The notes under the pieces: generated by a model | What the model saw: the letters and a program-made list of their open reading frames with translations, nothing else | What the model was told of the DNA's origin: nothing | Databases searched by the model: none | Assembly: GCA_963682025.1 (NCBI GenBank) | Contig: OY821521.1 | Span: 48,899,807 to 48,963,806, forward strand | Source: Cordilura impudica | Lineage: Eukaryota; Arthropoda; Insecta; Diptera; Scathophagidae | DNA: 64,000 nt | Direction: 5' to 3' | Shown here: piece after piece, positions 23,440 through 34,753 of the stretch | Position numbering within the stretch: the first letter of the stretch is position 1 | Layout of the letters: every line of letters begins with the position of its first letter | Position numbers and translations under genes: made by a program

Positions 23440-25090
23440 GAAAATTTACCAGTTGAAAAGTATCAGTTTTCGCATTTTTTGGCCGTTTTTACCCCCCCCA
23501 AGGGATCGAATTAAAACAAAGTTTATTCTTCTCCGATGTATGTGTCTCTGGTGGAATCTATATATCAAAATTCATATTCCCAAATTTCTTTGTAAAGAGG
23601 ATACAAAAAGGTACACTTTTACACTTCCGTTCTTACCCCCCCCCATTAACATCAGAATTTTCAAAAGCTTCTGCCTCATTTGATGTTTCTATCTTTTGTG
23701 GAATCCACAAACTATATTTAATATTTTTTTTTGTTTTGTCTTCCTCCACACGTTAGAATTACCGATAAATTCATCCTTGATTGATGCCCATGTATGCAGT
23801 GGAGTCTGTATACCAAATTCATAAATATAGACTAATATGTTAAGAATTTCCAAAAGTTCCCCTCGCATCGGGTGTTTCTATCTCCAGTGGAATTCATGAA
23901 CCTAATTCTATATTCGATTGTTTAGAAGATTCCAAATGTACACTTATTAGAATTACCAATTAATTCATCCCTGACTGATGCCCATGTATTCGGTGGAGTC
24001 TGTATGACAAAATTCATGTATACAGATTAATATATTAAGAAGATACAAAAAGGTACCATTTGATCTTTTTTGACCGTTTTTACCCCCCTTAAAATCCGAA
24101 TTCCAAAAGTTTTCATCGCAACTGAAGTCTCTAGTGGAATCCACATACTGTATTTCATATTCCTAGATGCATTTGTTTAGAAGATACCAAATGTAAATTT
24201 GTTTTTAGCTCCTTAAAGCGCGAATTTCTAAGAATCCTTATTTCTGTTCGAATCTGCCTCCCAAAAGGACCCCACATTCCAAATGTCATATTCCTGGGAT
24301 CATTTTTAAAAATATTCTCTTTTGGGACGCTTTTACCCCTTTTTACCCCCTTATTATCTCTATGCGTCGATGCCTTGTGTCAGAATGGCAATTTTTCATA
24401 AACGCCACACGTCTTTGAAATGCAATTCCACACAACCAGCAATTAGTTAGCAACGCGATACATTTTAAGAAATTTTTGTTTAGTTACTTTGTTTAAATAT
24501 ATTTAACTTTCATTTCTTTAAATTCATGAATTTTAATAATTTCTTGTATTTATTTTACTTTATTTTAAATAAGTTATAAATTTTTTTTTTATTGTATTTT
24601 AATTTTGTGGCGAATTTTTGAACGATGAAAATCCTGTACTTTAATTATAAGACATGTCTTGTTGTACAGGAAATTAATAAAGAAATAATAAATAAATAAA
24701 ATAAAGAGCAAATTTTTAAAAATTTATATTTTGGTTCGAGTGTACGTCCTGAAAGGAACTTACATTCCAAATTTCAAATTTCTGGGACCATGTTTGAAAA
24801 TGTTCCCTTTTGGGCCGTTTTTACCCCATTTTACCCCCTTAAAATGAGAATTTCCAAAATCCTTATTTTAAAATGAACATTCCCAATTTCATACTCCTAG
24901 GACCTTTTTTATAGATTTTTTAAAAATGCCATTTTTCGGTCGTTTTTGCCCTTTTTACCCCAAAAATGCCGTCTTAGTGGATCTACACTCTGTAAAAGGA
25001 ACTTACACGCCAAATTTCAAGTTTCTAGGTTCAGCGGTTCGGGCTGGGTGATGATGAATGAGTCAGTCAGTCAGTCAGTCACTCGCGCAA
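23440..25090. repeat. Diverged tandem repeats with TTTTTACCCCC blocks
   Basis: Repeated modules combine CCGTTTTTACCCCC, a CCAAATTTCAAATTCCTGG-like block and GTGGAATCTGTATACC. Copies of the C-run lie near 23489, 23635, 24080, 24345, 24820 and 24945. The block ends in GATGATGAATGAGTCAGTCA and a CAGT microsatellite followed by TATATATATGGGGG, next to the DNA transposon at 25.1 kb. No coding content. Confidence 0.7.
24380..24712 (+). mobile_element. Probable LINE 3' end with A-rich tail
   Basis: The segment ends ATGTCTTGTTGTACAGGAAA followed by TTAATAAAGAAATAATAAAT-type tail. The minus-strand LINE at 53.7 kb has the similar TGTCTTGTTGTAATGGAAGA before its own tail. This suggests a short, 5'-truncated non-LTR insertion within the tandem repeats. 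The left boundary is a guess. Confidence 0.45.
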
Positions 25091-25108
25091 CTCTTTTATA
25101 TATATGGG

Positions 25109-25700
25109 GGATTTCATGTCAAGTGCACCAACTTTTGAAACCGATGTCTTCCGATCGGGATGAAATATGCACCAAGGTTAGTCCTATTGGATAGTAGTTT
25201 AGACACAATTTTTCAAAAAGATCGGTCCAGATCTCTCTGAGTTAGAGGGGATCAAAATTTGACATTTTGGCCAAACAGGTGTTTTTTCTCATCCATGTGA
25301 CTTATTATCTATTGTTCTTAGAAAATTTTCTCCCAAAGAGTTTAGATAGCTATTTCTTCAATATTTCGGAAAAAAATACTTTAAAAAAAAAATTTTTAGA
25401 CTTTTTTTTTGCTAAATTAAAGCATTTTTTGCCTTTTTTTCCAAAAAGGGCATTTTTATTTTTTTTTTATTTTTTCATAATCATAGGATTTTTCCTTTAA
25501 GAACTTTTTGGTCGCTAAGTGGGATGGGAGTGGGATATCTATCAAAAAAAATGTTTTGTAACGGTTTTTCAATTTTTCACAAATGCACTATTTTGAATTT
25601 TTTCCTATTTGTGTCTAAAACCTTACAAATAAAACTTATACTGAGAAACTAGACAAACCAAACTTTCCGAAGGTATATAATATACCTAACTAAAATTTTA
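25109..25700 (+). repeat. Left inverted terminal repeat of element K
   Basis: Pairs with 28135-28584 in reverse complement. Differences are mainly in homopolymer length (T and A runs near 25380-25490). The shared motif CCCACTCCCATCCCA in the right arm appears as TGGGATGGGAGTGGG here. Confidence 0.85.
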
Positions 25701-25910
25701 TACCCTCGATACTGTAATACCCAGAATATGTTAACCTCAGGAAAAAAATCGCTTTTTTTCTATAGAAATGTTGAAAAATTATTATTTTTATTTATTTTTA
25801 ATAATAATTAAATTAATGTATAATAATAATAATTTTAAAGATAAAAAGATAAATAATTTATTAAAATTTAATCTTAATTGCATTAGATCCATTTATATCA
25901 TAACTATTTT

Positions 25911-26711
25911 TATACCCTATACCACTATGTGGTTTGGGTATAATGACTTTGTGCTGCTGTTTGTAACAACCAAAAATATTTGACCTAGACCCATCTTTAA
26001 TTATACCGATCGAATCAGAATCACTTTCTGAGTTGATTTAACAATGTCCGTCCGTCCATCCGTCCGTCCGTCCGTCCGTCCGTCCGTCTGTGTGTCCATG
26101 TAAAGCTTGTAATCAAACTGCAGGTCGCAAATATGAATATATTTTGATGAAATTTGGTATATAAGCTTTTATCGGCCATGGGATGAACGCTATTGAAATT
26201 GGTGAGAATCGGTCCATGTTCAGACCTAGCCCCCATACAAATTACCCATATGAAATCGACATAAATTGCCATAAGATCCAAATTGTCATATAGATATTAC
26301 TCAAATTGGGTTTGTATGGGTTCATTACATCCACTAATGAGTAGTCCAAAAATGATCCCTTTGACCCCATATAGAGCTGCTTCCCGATCTTCACTTAAAT
26401 CTATTAAAAAACAAAAATATTGAACTGATTCTTCTCAAATTTTGTTTGTACATATTTTTGCAAAATACAAGAGACTTTACCAAACATGATCAGGATCGGT
26501 CCATTTTTGGACCTAGTCCCTTTATAGATATAGCATCCGATATGAATTTTTTCATATCTGCAGCCAAAAAAATTAATAAAAATCACACTCAAATTTGGTT
26601 TTTGCTTATTTTCAATGTCCAGTTAGTTGGGCCTAAGAGATAGGGTTTCTAAACGCATGGTATAGGGTATCGTATAGTCGGTCTAGACCGACTATAATTT
26701 TCTTACTTGTT
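25911..26711 (+). mobile_element. HINE-A full-length copy inside element K
   Basis: Full structure: TATACCCTATACCACTATG start, GTCC microsatellite at 26046-26090, core, hairpin TAGTCGGTCTAGACCGACTA and TTTTCTTACTTGTT end. It differs from the 11.75-kb copy at only scattered positions, mostly microsatellite length and single bases. It inserted between the left inverted arm and the transposase gene of element K. Flanking T residues fit the T/T target of Helentrons. Confidence 0.92.
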
Positions 26712-26796
26712 ATACTTAATTTATTGTAGCTGATGAAGTATTTAACTCTTGTAAATTTTTAAATACCCAGTCTTTCATCCAGCTTTTTTGTCGCCT

Positions 26797-28112
26797 TTAT
26801 TTACTGCGTTTTTTTGTCAATCCTTTCTTGGCGTTACTAGGTTCAGCTGTTGATTTCGCTGCTGGTTTATTTGTTGTCTTTGGAAAGAAATCGCATTGAA
26901 TAGAGGCAGAAAACTTTTTCAACTTGAGTCGTCCATCGACAAGCGGTATAAAAGCATGGTATTGAGCGGTGCCATCGATTGTTACCGCAGCATCGAATCT
27001 GCTCTTCAGTATTTTCAATGTTTCCTGATGATCCTCTTTGCTACTGAAAACTATTTTAGTTTCTTTACAATAACTCTTTGCCCAATGGAATAAAGCAGTC
27101 GCATCTAAGATGCGATCTTGATGAGAGCACTGGAGGCTATACTTCGCTGCATTTCTTTTAAGGTTTGCTCCAATACCATCACATGCTCCTTTACCATGAC
27201 CAGTAGGATGAAAATGCCACTCAGCTGGCATTCCAAAATCTTTTTCATGGGCCATAAGATTTGCCAAGCTACTTTTGTTTTTAAAATGTTGACGAGCTTC
27301 GTCCGAAACGTAGTATACTTCCTTACTGTAAATTTAGATTTTAGAAATTTTAGTATTCTCTTCTGGTACTCATAAACTGCAACGCTATCATGTTTTAAAT
27401 CGTAGGATATGATTGACATACTTTTGTGTTCCAGTTTTTCATCTTTCATGTAGGAAATAACTACTGTGAATATAGTTGCTTGGTCGTTATTGAAGTGGAA
27501 TGCTTGTATGGCATCCTGAAGAACATATTTATAGTTTTCTGCGAAATCATATGAAATAACGAATTCACCAGACTTCAAATGTATCTTCAAATCCTTGAAG
27601 AATGACCATTGCTCTTCGACTAAAAAGTCATGGTTTCTCAAGTTTAGCAATCCTGTACACATTTCTTCCACAAAATCATCCATATATAAAATGATTGTTT
27701 TCAATGTGCATCTGTCAGTCTGAATCCAAGAATCAAATTTGACCTCCGCTATATATTCTCGATCTAAAGAGTTGGTTAAATTTTCTTTGATGAATGTGAT
27801 TTTCGGGCAATTGGTACATTCGCCTAAGTGGCAAGAAGTTGTTGCATTAGGACACATAGTCAATTTAAGGCAATCGCGGTAATCGTGTAAATCTTCTGCC
27901 GAATCATCTGTTAAATACTTTAGGTTGATTTCCTTCAACATCAGTTTAACATTTTCATGGTAAGTGCAAACGCATACTGTGTGAGTTCCGCTGCTTTCTG
28001 CAAAAACGCAATGTTTTGGCCTCATTTGGGTTAATTTCGTGAAGCCAATTTTAACATCCTCGTGTTCAGATTGAAATGTTGCAAATAACTCTTTCAGATT
28101 ACAGATAACCAT
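26797..28112 (-). pseudogene. DDE-like transposase of element K, one frameshift
   Basis: Two overlapping minus-strand frames join into one protein of about 435 residues with a single frameshift near 27320. The first part runs from MVICNLKELFATFQSEHEDV, through a Cys-rich segment (LTMCPNATTSCHLGECTNCP) and FVISYDFAENYKYVLQDAIQ, to YMKDEKLEHKSMSIISYDL. After the shift the other frame gives YYVSDEARQHFKNKSSLANL, then GMPAEWHFHPTGHGKGACDG and IGANLKR. The conserved acidic positions (DFAEN, SDEA, AEWHF, CDG) and the HGKGACDGIG loop match an arthropod and cnidarian transposase-like family I know only as hypothetical proteins. I cannot name the superfamily; Sola and Kolobok are candidates to test. 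The C-terminal tail is Lys/Ala/Thr-rich. The apparent start abuts the right inverted arm, so an upstream exon may be missing. Position inside matched inverted termini supports its role as the element's own transposase. Confidence 0.72.
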
Positions 28113-28134
28113 TCTCTTCTGTTATGTTATGAAG

Positions 28135-28584
28135 GTATGTTACATACCTTCGGAAAGGTTAATTTGTCTAGATTCTCAGTATAAGTTATATTTGTAAGGT
28201 TTTACACACAAATAGGAAAAAATTCAAAATAGTGCATTTGTGAAAAATTGAAAAACCGTTGTCTTGAGTTACAAAACATTTATTTTGATAGATATCCCAC
28301 TCCCATCCCATTAAGCGACCAAAAAGCTCTTAAAGGAAAAATCCTAAGCTTTCTTATGAAAAAAAAAAAAAAAAAATGCCCTTTTTGAAAAAAAAGGCAA
28401 AAAATGCTTTAATTTAGCAAAAAAAAGTCTACAAATTTTTTGATCCCCTCTAACTCAGAGAGATCTGGACGGATCTTGTTGAGAAATTGTGTCTAAACTA
28501 CTATCCAATAGGACTAACCTTGGTGCAAATTTCATCGGAAGACAGCGGTTTCAAAAGTAGGTGCAGTTGACATGAAAAAAAATC
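28135..28584 (-). repeat. Right inverted terminal repeat of element K
   Basis: Reverse complement of 25109-25700. It contains a near-palindromic GAAGGTATGTTACATACCTTC-like start at its inner edge (28130-28152), a long A run near 28360 and the terminal TTGACATGAAAAAAAATC. Confidence 0.85.
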
Positions 28585-29040
28585 TTGAGTTTGCGATTTT
28601 CCGATTCTGTGCTTTTATGCATTTACAATTCAAAGTTTTTTGTTTTTGCGGTTTGTGTTATTGCAATTTTGCATTATGGCGATTTTTCGTTTTTGTGATC
28701 TTTAGTTATTGTGTTTTTTTGATTTGCGTTTTTACTATCTTACGTTTGTGAATCAATTTTTTTTGCGTAATTGCTATCTTACATTTTTGTTATCTTTCAT
28801 TTTTGCGATATTACCTTTCTGTAATTTTAAGTTTTTGCATTCTTGTGTTTTTCCAATTTAGCTTTTTTGTGTGTTAGTGATTTTAAGTTTTTTTCATTTT
28901 TGTTTTTTCCGATTTTGCGTTTTCGCGCTTTTTAGTTTTTGTGTTTTTGTTATTGCGCGTTTTCTTTTTTTGCGATTAAGTTTTTTTTGTGAATTTACTT
29001 TTTTTTTTGCAATTTTCCGATTTTGCTAGTTTGCTTAAGT
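28585..29040. repeat. Low-complexity TTTTGCGATT-type repeat
   Basis: Diverged 11-14-bp units such as TTTTTGCGATTTT, TTTTGTGTTTTTG and TTTTCCGATTTTGCG repeat across the block. No coding content. Confidence 0.7.
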
Positions 29041-29157
29041 TAAAAAAAAACAATCGAATTTTCGTAAATTAAAAAAAAAAAATTGTTATGCTTAAATAAA
29101 AAATTATACGTACAGGTTACACAATCAAAGAGACAGTGATAAGCATAACTACATATA

Positions 29158-29531
29158 CTAGCAGGTTCCAGCACTCGAAATTCGAGTGCAAATTCTAGGA
29201 AATTTTATTTTTTCATCTAATAAAGACCTTAAAGGTATGCTTCACAATTCAACCCATTTTAAATGAAGAAAATAAACTCAGTACATTAAAACAAACACAT
29301 TAACTAATTTAATAAACACACACATAGCATTGTATGATTTTATGTATGTGTTAGTAGCAACTTCAAACGATCATAACTCCAAAAAAATATTCCACACGAT
29401 GAAAATCTGTAAATCTGGGTAACAACGAAAAAGAAATACCTTTCAAATGATAAATCTTTTGTCAAAATCGGGGTAAAACTGTGAAACCTACATCGATCAC
29501 AAGAAATCGCCTTGCCTAGTAACATTATAGA
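29158..29531 (-). mobile_element. Helitron-B short copy 2
   Basis: CTAG at the left edge, the CTCGAAATTCGAG hairpin 12 nt inside it, and ...TAACATTATAGA at the right edge, with A and T flanks. Same family as the copy at 16.6 kb, about 374 bp. Confidence 0.85.
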
Positions 29532-29601
29532 TTTTATGATTTTATTGCCTCATATCTAAAATTCTCCGTTTAAGTGGGTAAAATAAAATATCAACGATTT
29601 T

Positions 29602-30395
29602 AATACCCTATACCATTATGTGGTCAGGGTATATTGACTTTATGCTGAAGTTTGTAACTATCAAAAATATTTGACCTAGACCCATCTTTTATTATACTGA
29701 TCGACTCAGAATCACTTTCGATGTCCGTCCGTCCGTCTATCCATCCGTCCGTCCGTCCGTCTGTGTAAACTTTGTTATCAAACTACTGGTCGCAAAAATG
29801 AATATGTTTTGATGAAGTTTGGTATATAAGCTTCTATCGGCCATAGCATGAACGCTATTGAAATTGGTAAAAATCGGTGCATGATCAGATCTAGTCCACA
29901 TACAAAATACCCCTAAGCAATCGACTTAAATTGTCATAATAACCAAATCATCATATAGATCTCGGTCAAATTGGGTTTGTGTATGTATATTACAGCTATT
30001 CATCAGTAGTCCAAAATAAATCCTATAGGACAATTCTTAGTCATAGTCCCCATATGAAGTTGATTCCCGATCTTCCCTAAAATCTATCAAAAAACAAAAG
30101 CATTTCACATATTTTTCTCGAATTTGGTTTGTTTATGTTGTTTGCAAAAAATAAGTTACCTTAACAAATATGGTCAGGATCGGTCCATTATTCGACCTAG
30201 TCCCCATATAAATATTGCATCCGGTATAAACTTTTTTATATCCGAAGGCAAAAAATTTAATAACAATGCCACTTAAATTTAGTTTATGCTTATTTTCTAT
30301 ATCTAATTATTTGGTCCGAAGAGATACAGTCTCTAAACGCATGGTATAGAGTATCGTATAATAAGTCTAGGCCGTCTAAAATTTTCTTACTTGTT
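29602..30395 (+). mobile_element. HINE-A full-length but diverged copy
   Basis: ATACCCTATACCATTATGTG start, GTCCGTCCGTCT microsatellite near 29722-29765, and ATTTTCTTACTTGTT end. The hairpin is decayed (AATAAGTCTAGGCCGTCT). Substitutions throughout show it is older than the copies at 11.7, 25.9 and 61.4 kb. Confidence 0.88.
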
Positions 30396-31438
30396 TTTTT
30401 TTATTCTTTTCAAATAAATGTGTATACAAAGCAAATAAAAATTCTTGGAATACAGCAAAGTAAAACAAGACTAAAATAGTTTTTTTTATGAATAAATAAG
30501 TGAATGTTTTGATTGACAAACAAACACCAACAGCGGCAGTGGAGCAATAACAGCAGGTGTTAAGGCATTCGAAATGAATTAAAAATTCCTTAATAAGCTT
30601 AAGGCAAATAAACGTTTTGTTTCTAACGATTTTTTTTCTGTTTCAAAAATGGGTGGATGCATTAAGTTATTTTTTTTTTCTTTTGTGTCCTTTGTTTAAA
30701 TTATTGCAAATCCGTCTGTGATGGTCAAAGAAGCTGTATCATCTTATTTACACATCAAACATATTTCAAATGTCATTAAGTGTCAATGACAGCAGCAAAT
30801 AAAAGCTTCTGTGAAAAAACTTTTTTTTTCAATTTAGAAAAAAGAAATTGTTTAAAGTTTCTGACATGTACAAATAATAAAAAAATGGAAACTAGAAACT
30901 TTTTAATAGCAAGGGAAATGTCACTTAATATAAGTCAACGAGAAACTGCCAGCGGTTATAGATAAATGTTGGCCCTGCAGGCGCTCTCAAAAGTTTTATA
31001 TGTACTCGTTAATTTATTTGTTTAATTTTTTATAAATATTGCTGATCTGGCTATTACAAAAGTTCTGAAACTTAACTTAACAGGAAACATAATTACTTTA
31101 AAAAATTTTCTTTTGACAATTTCTCAGTTTAAATAGAAATCACCAGATGAAAATCTATTTGTTAGCAAAGATTTAGAAAAAATTCTCCAACTTAATTTTT
31201 TAATGAAAATTATATTTTGTGAATAAGAACAATGCAAATAACTGGATCCTTAAATATAGTTTTAAGATTTGATTTCGATTAAGTTTTGGTGTTTCTTTTT
31301 GTTTTATTATTTTTAATTAGAACTGAAAACAGATTCATTGTGGCTACCGAATTTATTGCCAACCGAATGGAAATGATGCTAAAAAACGGTTTTGATATGA
31401 TTACAATTTTGTTCTTTTAACATTAAATATTATAGAAA
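30396..31438. other. Unassigned AT-rich sequence
   Basis: No recognised gene. The last 35 bp (GTTCTTTTAACATTAAATAT then TATAGAAAAT) recur at 43065-43097 beside other repeats, which suggests the edge of an unclassified element. Confidence 0.5.
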
Positions 31439-31439
31439 A

Positions 31440-31985
31440 TGGCAAAATTGCACTTTACGGGGCGCACCGCCAAAAAAAAAAAGGAAAATGACCCCCTCCT
31501 GGAATTAATCCCCCCAGAAGGGGGGAAAATGCCCCTGGGCGGGCCCAGGAGCCCCCAAAAAGGGACCCAAGGTTGCGAAAAAATCATGTGGGTACTCAAA
31601 CTTCCGGAAATTTTATGGAGATAAAAAAGAATTACAAAAATTTGGGGCGTGGTCCCAAGTGTCCCCAGCCCCCCCCCCCCCTAACATTGGGGGCCTGATC
31701 CATTTTATAAGTGTGGGTATTCAAATGAAAGGTAAATTCGAGAGCATTAAGAAAATCGATACCAGAAGGGGGGAAAATGCCTATGGGGAGCCCAGGGGGC
31801 CCCCAAAATTGCGAAAAAATCATGTGGGTACTCAAACTTCCGGGAATTTTAAAGAGATAAAAAAAGAAAAAATTTGGGGCGTGGTCCCAAGTGTCCCCAG
31901 GCCCCCCTAACAATGGGGGCCTAATCCATTTTATAAGTGTGGGTATTCAAATGAAAGGGAAATCGGAGAGCATTAAGAAAATAGA
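31440..31985 (+). repeat. GC-rich tandem repeat, two units
   Basis: Two direct units of about 230-250 bp share ACTCAAACTTCCGG, ATTTGGGGCGTGGTCCCAAG, TGTCCCCAG plus a C run, and CATTTTATAAGTGTGGGTAT. They are strikingly GC-rich with long C and G runs compared with the AT-rich surroundings. The chance open frames here (e.g. 31659-31910) are products of the C and A runs. An inverted third unit lies at 32460-32740. Confidence 0.85.
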
Positions 31986-32099
31986 ATAATTTTTGGATAC
32001 TGTTGTTGTTTTTTTTGTAATTTTTTCGAAAAAGAAAAAAAAAATTTTAAAAAAAATTTTTTATCGATGAAGGTTTGACATATTATACAGGGGGTGCTT

Positions 32100-32245
32100 T
32101 AATACCATGTGAGATAAGGCCATGATGGCTTTATCTCTTATTCAATAGGGAGATAAAGTCGTTTTTTTTCATTTGAATGGGAGATAAAGCCATCATGGCC
32201 TTAGCTGACATTAGCAATATTAGAAAATGGCTTTATCTCTCATTT
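32100..32245. repeat. Cluster of GAGATAAAGCC stem-loops
   Basis: GAGATAAGGCCATGATGGCT and TTATCTC form an inverted pair on the left. AGATAAAGCCATCATGGCCT lies 50 bp later, and GGCTTTATCTCTCATTTC at the right. These blocks can pair with themselves and with each other, at the centre of the larger inverted repeat 31440-31985 / 32460-32740. Confidence 0.7.
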
Positions 32246-32459
32246 CAGTTTTCTTATTTTTATAATTAAGAGGTAATGGTTTTCCCTTTTAGAAAATGTT
32301 TAAATTAGATGTAAACATTCCGTAAAAGGGAAAGTCAATAGTTTTCTTATTTTTATTATTAAGTATTGAAATCTGGCCTCGCATACTAAAGTTTTCCTGC
32401 GTGGCGGCCTGCGGCCGCGCTTTAGGGTGTTCTCCTCCAGTAGGACGCGGCAGGTGGCT

Positions 32460-32740
32460 TCGCTGAATAAAGTTTTCCTGGGGGCCTGGGGACACTTGAG
32501 ACCACGCCCCAAAATTTTTTCCTCTTTTATCTCCATAAAATTCCCGGAAGTTTGAGTACCCAAATGATTTTTTCGCAATTTTGGGGGCCCCCTGGGCCCG
32601 CCCAGAGGCATTTCCCCCTTGTGGTATCGATTTTCTTAATGCTCTCGGATTTCCGTTGCATTTGAATACCCACACTTATAAAATGGATCAGGCTCCCAAT
32701 GTTAGGGGGGGGGGGGGGCTGGGGACACTAGTAATTCCAA
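32460..32740 (-). repeat. Inverted copy of the GC-rich unit
   Basis: Reverse complement of the 31.44-31.98 kb unit: CTTGAGACCACGCCCCAAA, CCGGAAGTTTGAGTACCC, GGCCCCCTGGGCCCGCCC and ATACCCACACTTATAAAATG, ending in a G run and CTGGGGACACT. Together the copies could fold into a long stem with a ~470-bp loop. Confidence 0.85.
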
Positions 32741-33119
32741 CTTTTGATTTTGAATTCAATTATGTTAATAAAATATATTTTCATTTATTGGCTCCAAATA
32801 CTTCCACCTGGGAATTATTATCGAACTTCAATGTTTTGGGTTTTACCTTGCCTACCATGAAGTCAAATTTTTAAATCATCATGAACACTGGTTCTAAATA
32901 GGGATGCCAAACGCAAAACACCAAATGTCCCAAAAATTTTAAATAAAATAATTTGTTATCTTTATTTTCTGAAAAACTTAAAAATTACATCCAAAAAAAT
33001 TGTGAAAAATAATATATAAATATCATTCTCATCAAATTGCGCTTTATTTATGTAACAATTTTTATGTTCGCAATTTTTAAATGTCATTTGAGGTTTTCTA
33101 AACTTCATTGAATTTAAAT

Positions 33120-33420
33120 TAATATTTTCTTATCCTGAAATGCTATTTTTTTTAATTTCAATATTTTTTTTGAATTCAGTTCATTTTTTAAATGTGAACA
33201 TATTTGGTGTTTTCTGATTTACAATTTGGGTTTAAAGAACAAAATTTATATTTTAAAACTTCAATTGATGTCTTCGAAATTTCAAGTAATTATTTCCGAC
33301 GTTTTAATATGATTTTCTGAAATTCAATTGATATTTTCTAATTTATAATTGGAAATTTGTATTCCAATTTTTGGAATTGATATTTTCTCAAATTTTAATG
33401 GAAAATTTAAAAGGTGTAAT
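33120..33420 (+). repeat. Degenerate relatives of the 21-bp unit
   Basis: Scattered, diverged matches to the 18-23 kb minisatellite unit: TTTTCTGAAATTCAATTGAT at about 33313-33333 is an exact stretch. AATTGATGTCTTCGAAATTT, GAATTGATATTTTCTCAAAT and TTTTCTGATTTACAATTTGG are partial ones. This looks like an old or unamplified version of the same repeat. Confidence 0.6.
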
Positions 33421-34745
33421 TCTGCACTTATGTGAATAATAATGCTTTAGTAATTACAAACAATTTTTAAAAATTATATGTAATCGCAATCAGATATTTT
33501 GTAGGTAAATCAGAATAATAATTTTATATCTGTGGTTTTCTGCCTATATCCATTTTTGTTAGTTTTGAGTTAACGATGCCAAATATATAAATTTTTAACG
33601 CTCTTTACATGTGTTAAATTTTTTTATCAAAAATATTGACCATTTCTGAGTTTTTTCTTTAAATAACGACGTAACTTAAATGTTTATTAAATTAATTTGC
33701 AGCACTAACGACGTATGTCAACCTACGTTTGATCGCTGACAAATTATTTTCTCAGAAAACGACACATACCGACACACGTTGTTAATAATAAAAAAATATG
33801 CAAAATAATTTTGGATTATTTTTCAGTTTAAAACCACTTATAAAAACTTGCGTGTTTATTTCTGTTATTTTTTGTCACTATTATTCTTGATACGTTGTTA
33901 TATTCTTATCCTAAGTCCCGTTAACTTTTTGTTGACGAACAAAAAAATCCATTTTTCAAGCAACAACAACTTATGTCTACATGGATGGTTGCATTGGTAG
34001 TTTTTTTTTTTTTTCAAATAAAACGACGTTTGTCGACATAAGTTGTTTTATCTGCACACACTTTAAGTGTTATTTACATATTGTTTTTTTCGTCCTTCTC
34101 TAGGATCTATTCCTCTGAAGATTTTTGACCCAAAATTTTATATATAGTATTTATTGCCCATATCTACTGGACTGTAAAATAAAAAGCTCTAAAAACTTTA
34201 TATCGAGCCCATAATTTCAAATATAACGTTTTTTGGCTCCCCTGAACATTTTGATTTTATGACATACGCGGTTATTCTAGAAAACCACAGATATATCTAT
34301 GTAGAAGTGTTTTGAAAGCAAAAAAAACTCATTGATAACTCGGTAACTCTATTTTGTAAACGCAACAAAAAGTTAATATGCCAAACTTATAGTGATATTT
34401 GTAAATGAATAATGGAAAAACGTATGAAATAAAAGACCATCCCTTAACATTGTTGTGTTTGGTATCTAATTGAAAATGTTGACATTCATGTTAAAATAGA
34501 AATAACTATTGCAAAGCTAATTAGAATAAAAATTGCGGCGCCATCTACTGTGGCATAGCAAGACAGAGCAAAATGAAGTAACACTCTGTTTGTTAATACA
34601 AAAGAAATGTATTTTCCCTAAAACAAAATACATATTGGAGAATATTATATAAATAAAATAACATACCGGTTTATTTCTAACATGCGGTTATTATGAATAT
34701 ACATGTATAGATTATATGTATATTATTTTGTTATTTAATACATGT
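33421..34745. other. AT-rich stretch with one hairpin, no gene
   Basis: No coding signal. AACAACTTATGTCTAC at 33963-33978 pairs with GTCGACATAAGTTGTT at 34035-34050. No other structure was matched. Confidence 0.5.
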
Positions 34746-34753
34746 ATGTACAT

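Larger units (their letters stand above)
25109..28584. mobile_element. DNA transposon (element K) with ~0.5-kb inverted termini
   Basis: The two ends are inverted copies: the left begins GATTTCATGTCAAGTGCACC and the right, reversed, GATTTTTTTTCATGTCAACT and GCACC. The arms continue through TTAGTCCTATTGGATAGTAG and GATCTCTCTGAGTTAGAGGG to AAGTTTGGTTTGTCTAG-like sequence near 25.68 and 28.15 kb. The interior holds one transposase-like gene on the minus strand and one inserted HINE-A. Without that insertion the element is about 2.7 kb. No target-site duplication could be fixed. Confidence 0.8.

Noticed and set aside
31632..32675. Several 83-128-codon frames
   Set aside because: By-products of C/G runs in the inverted GC-rich repeat; mirror frames occur in the opposite copy.
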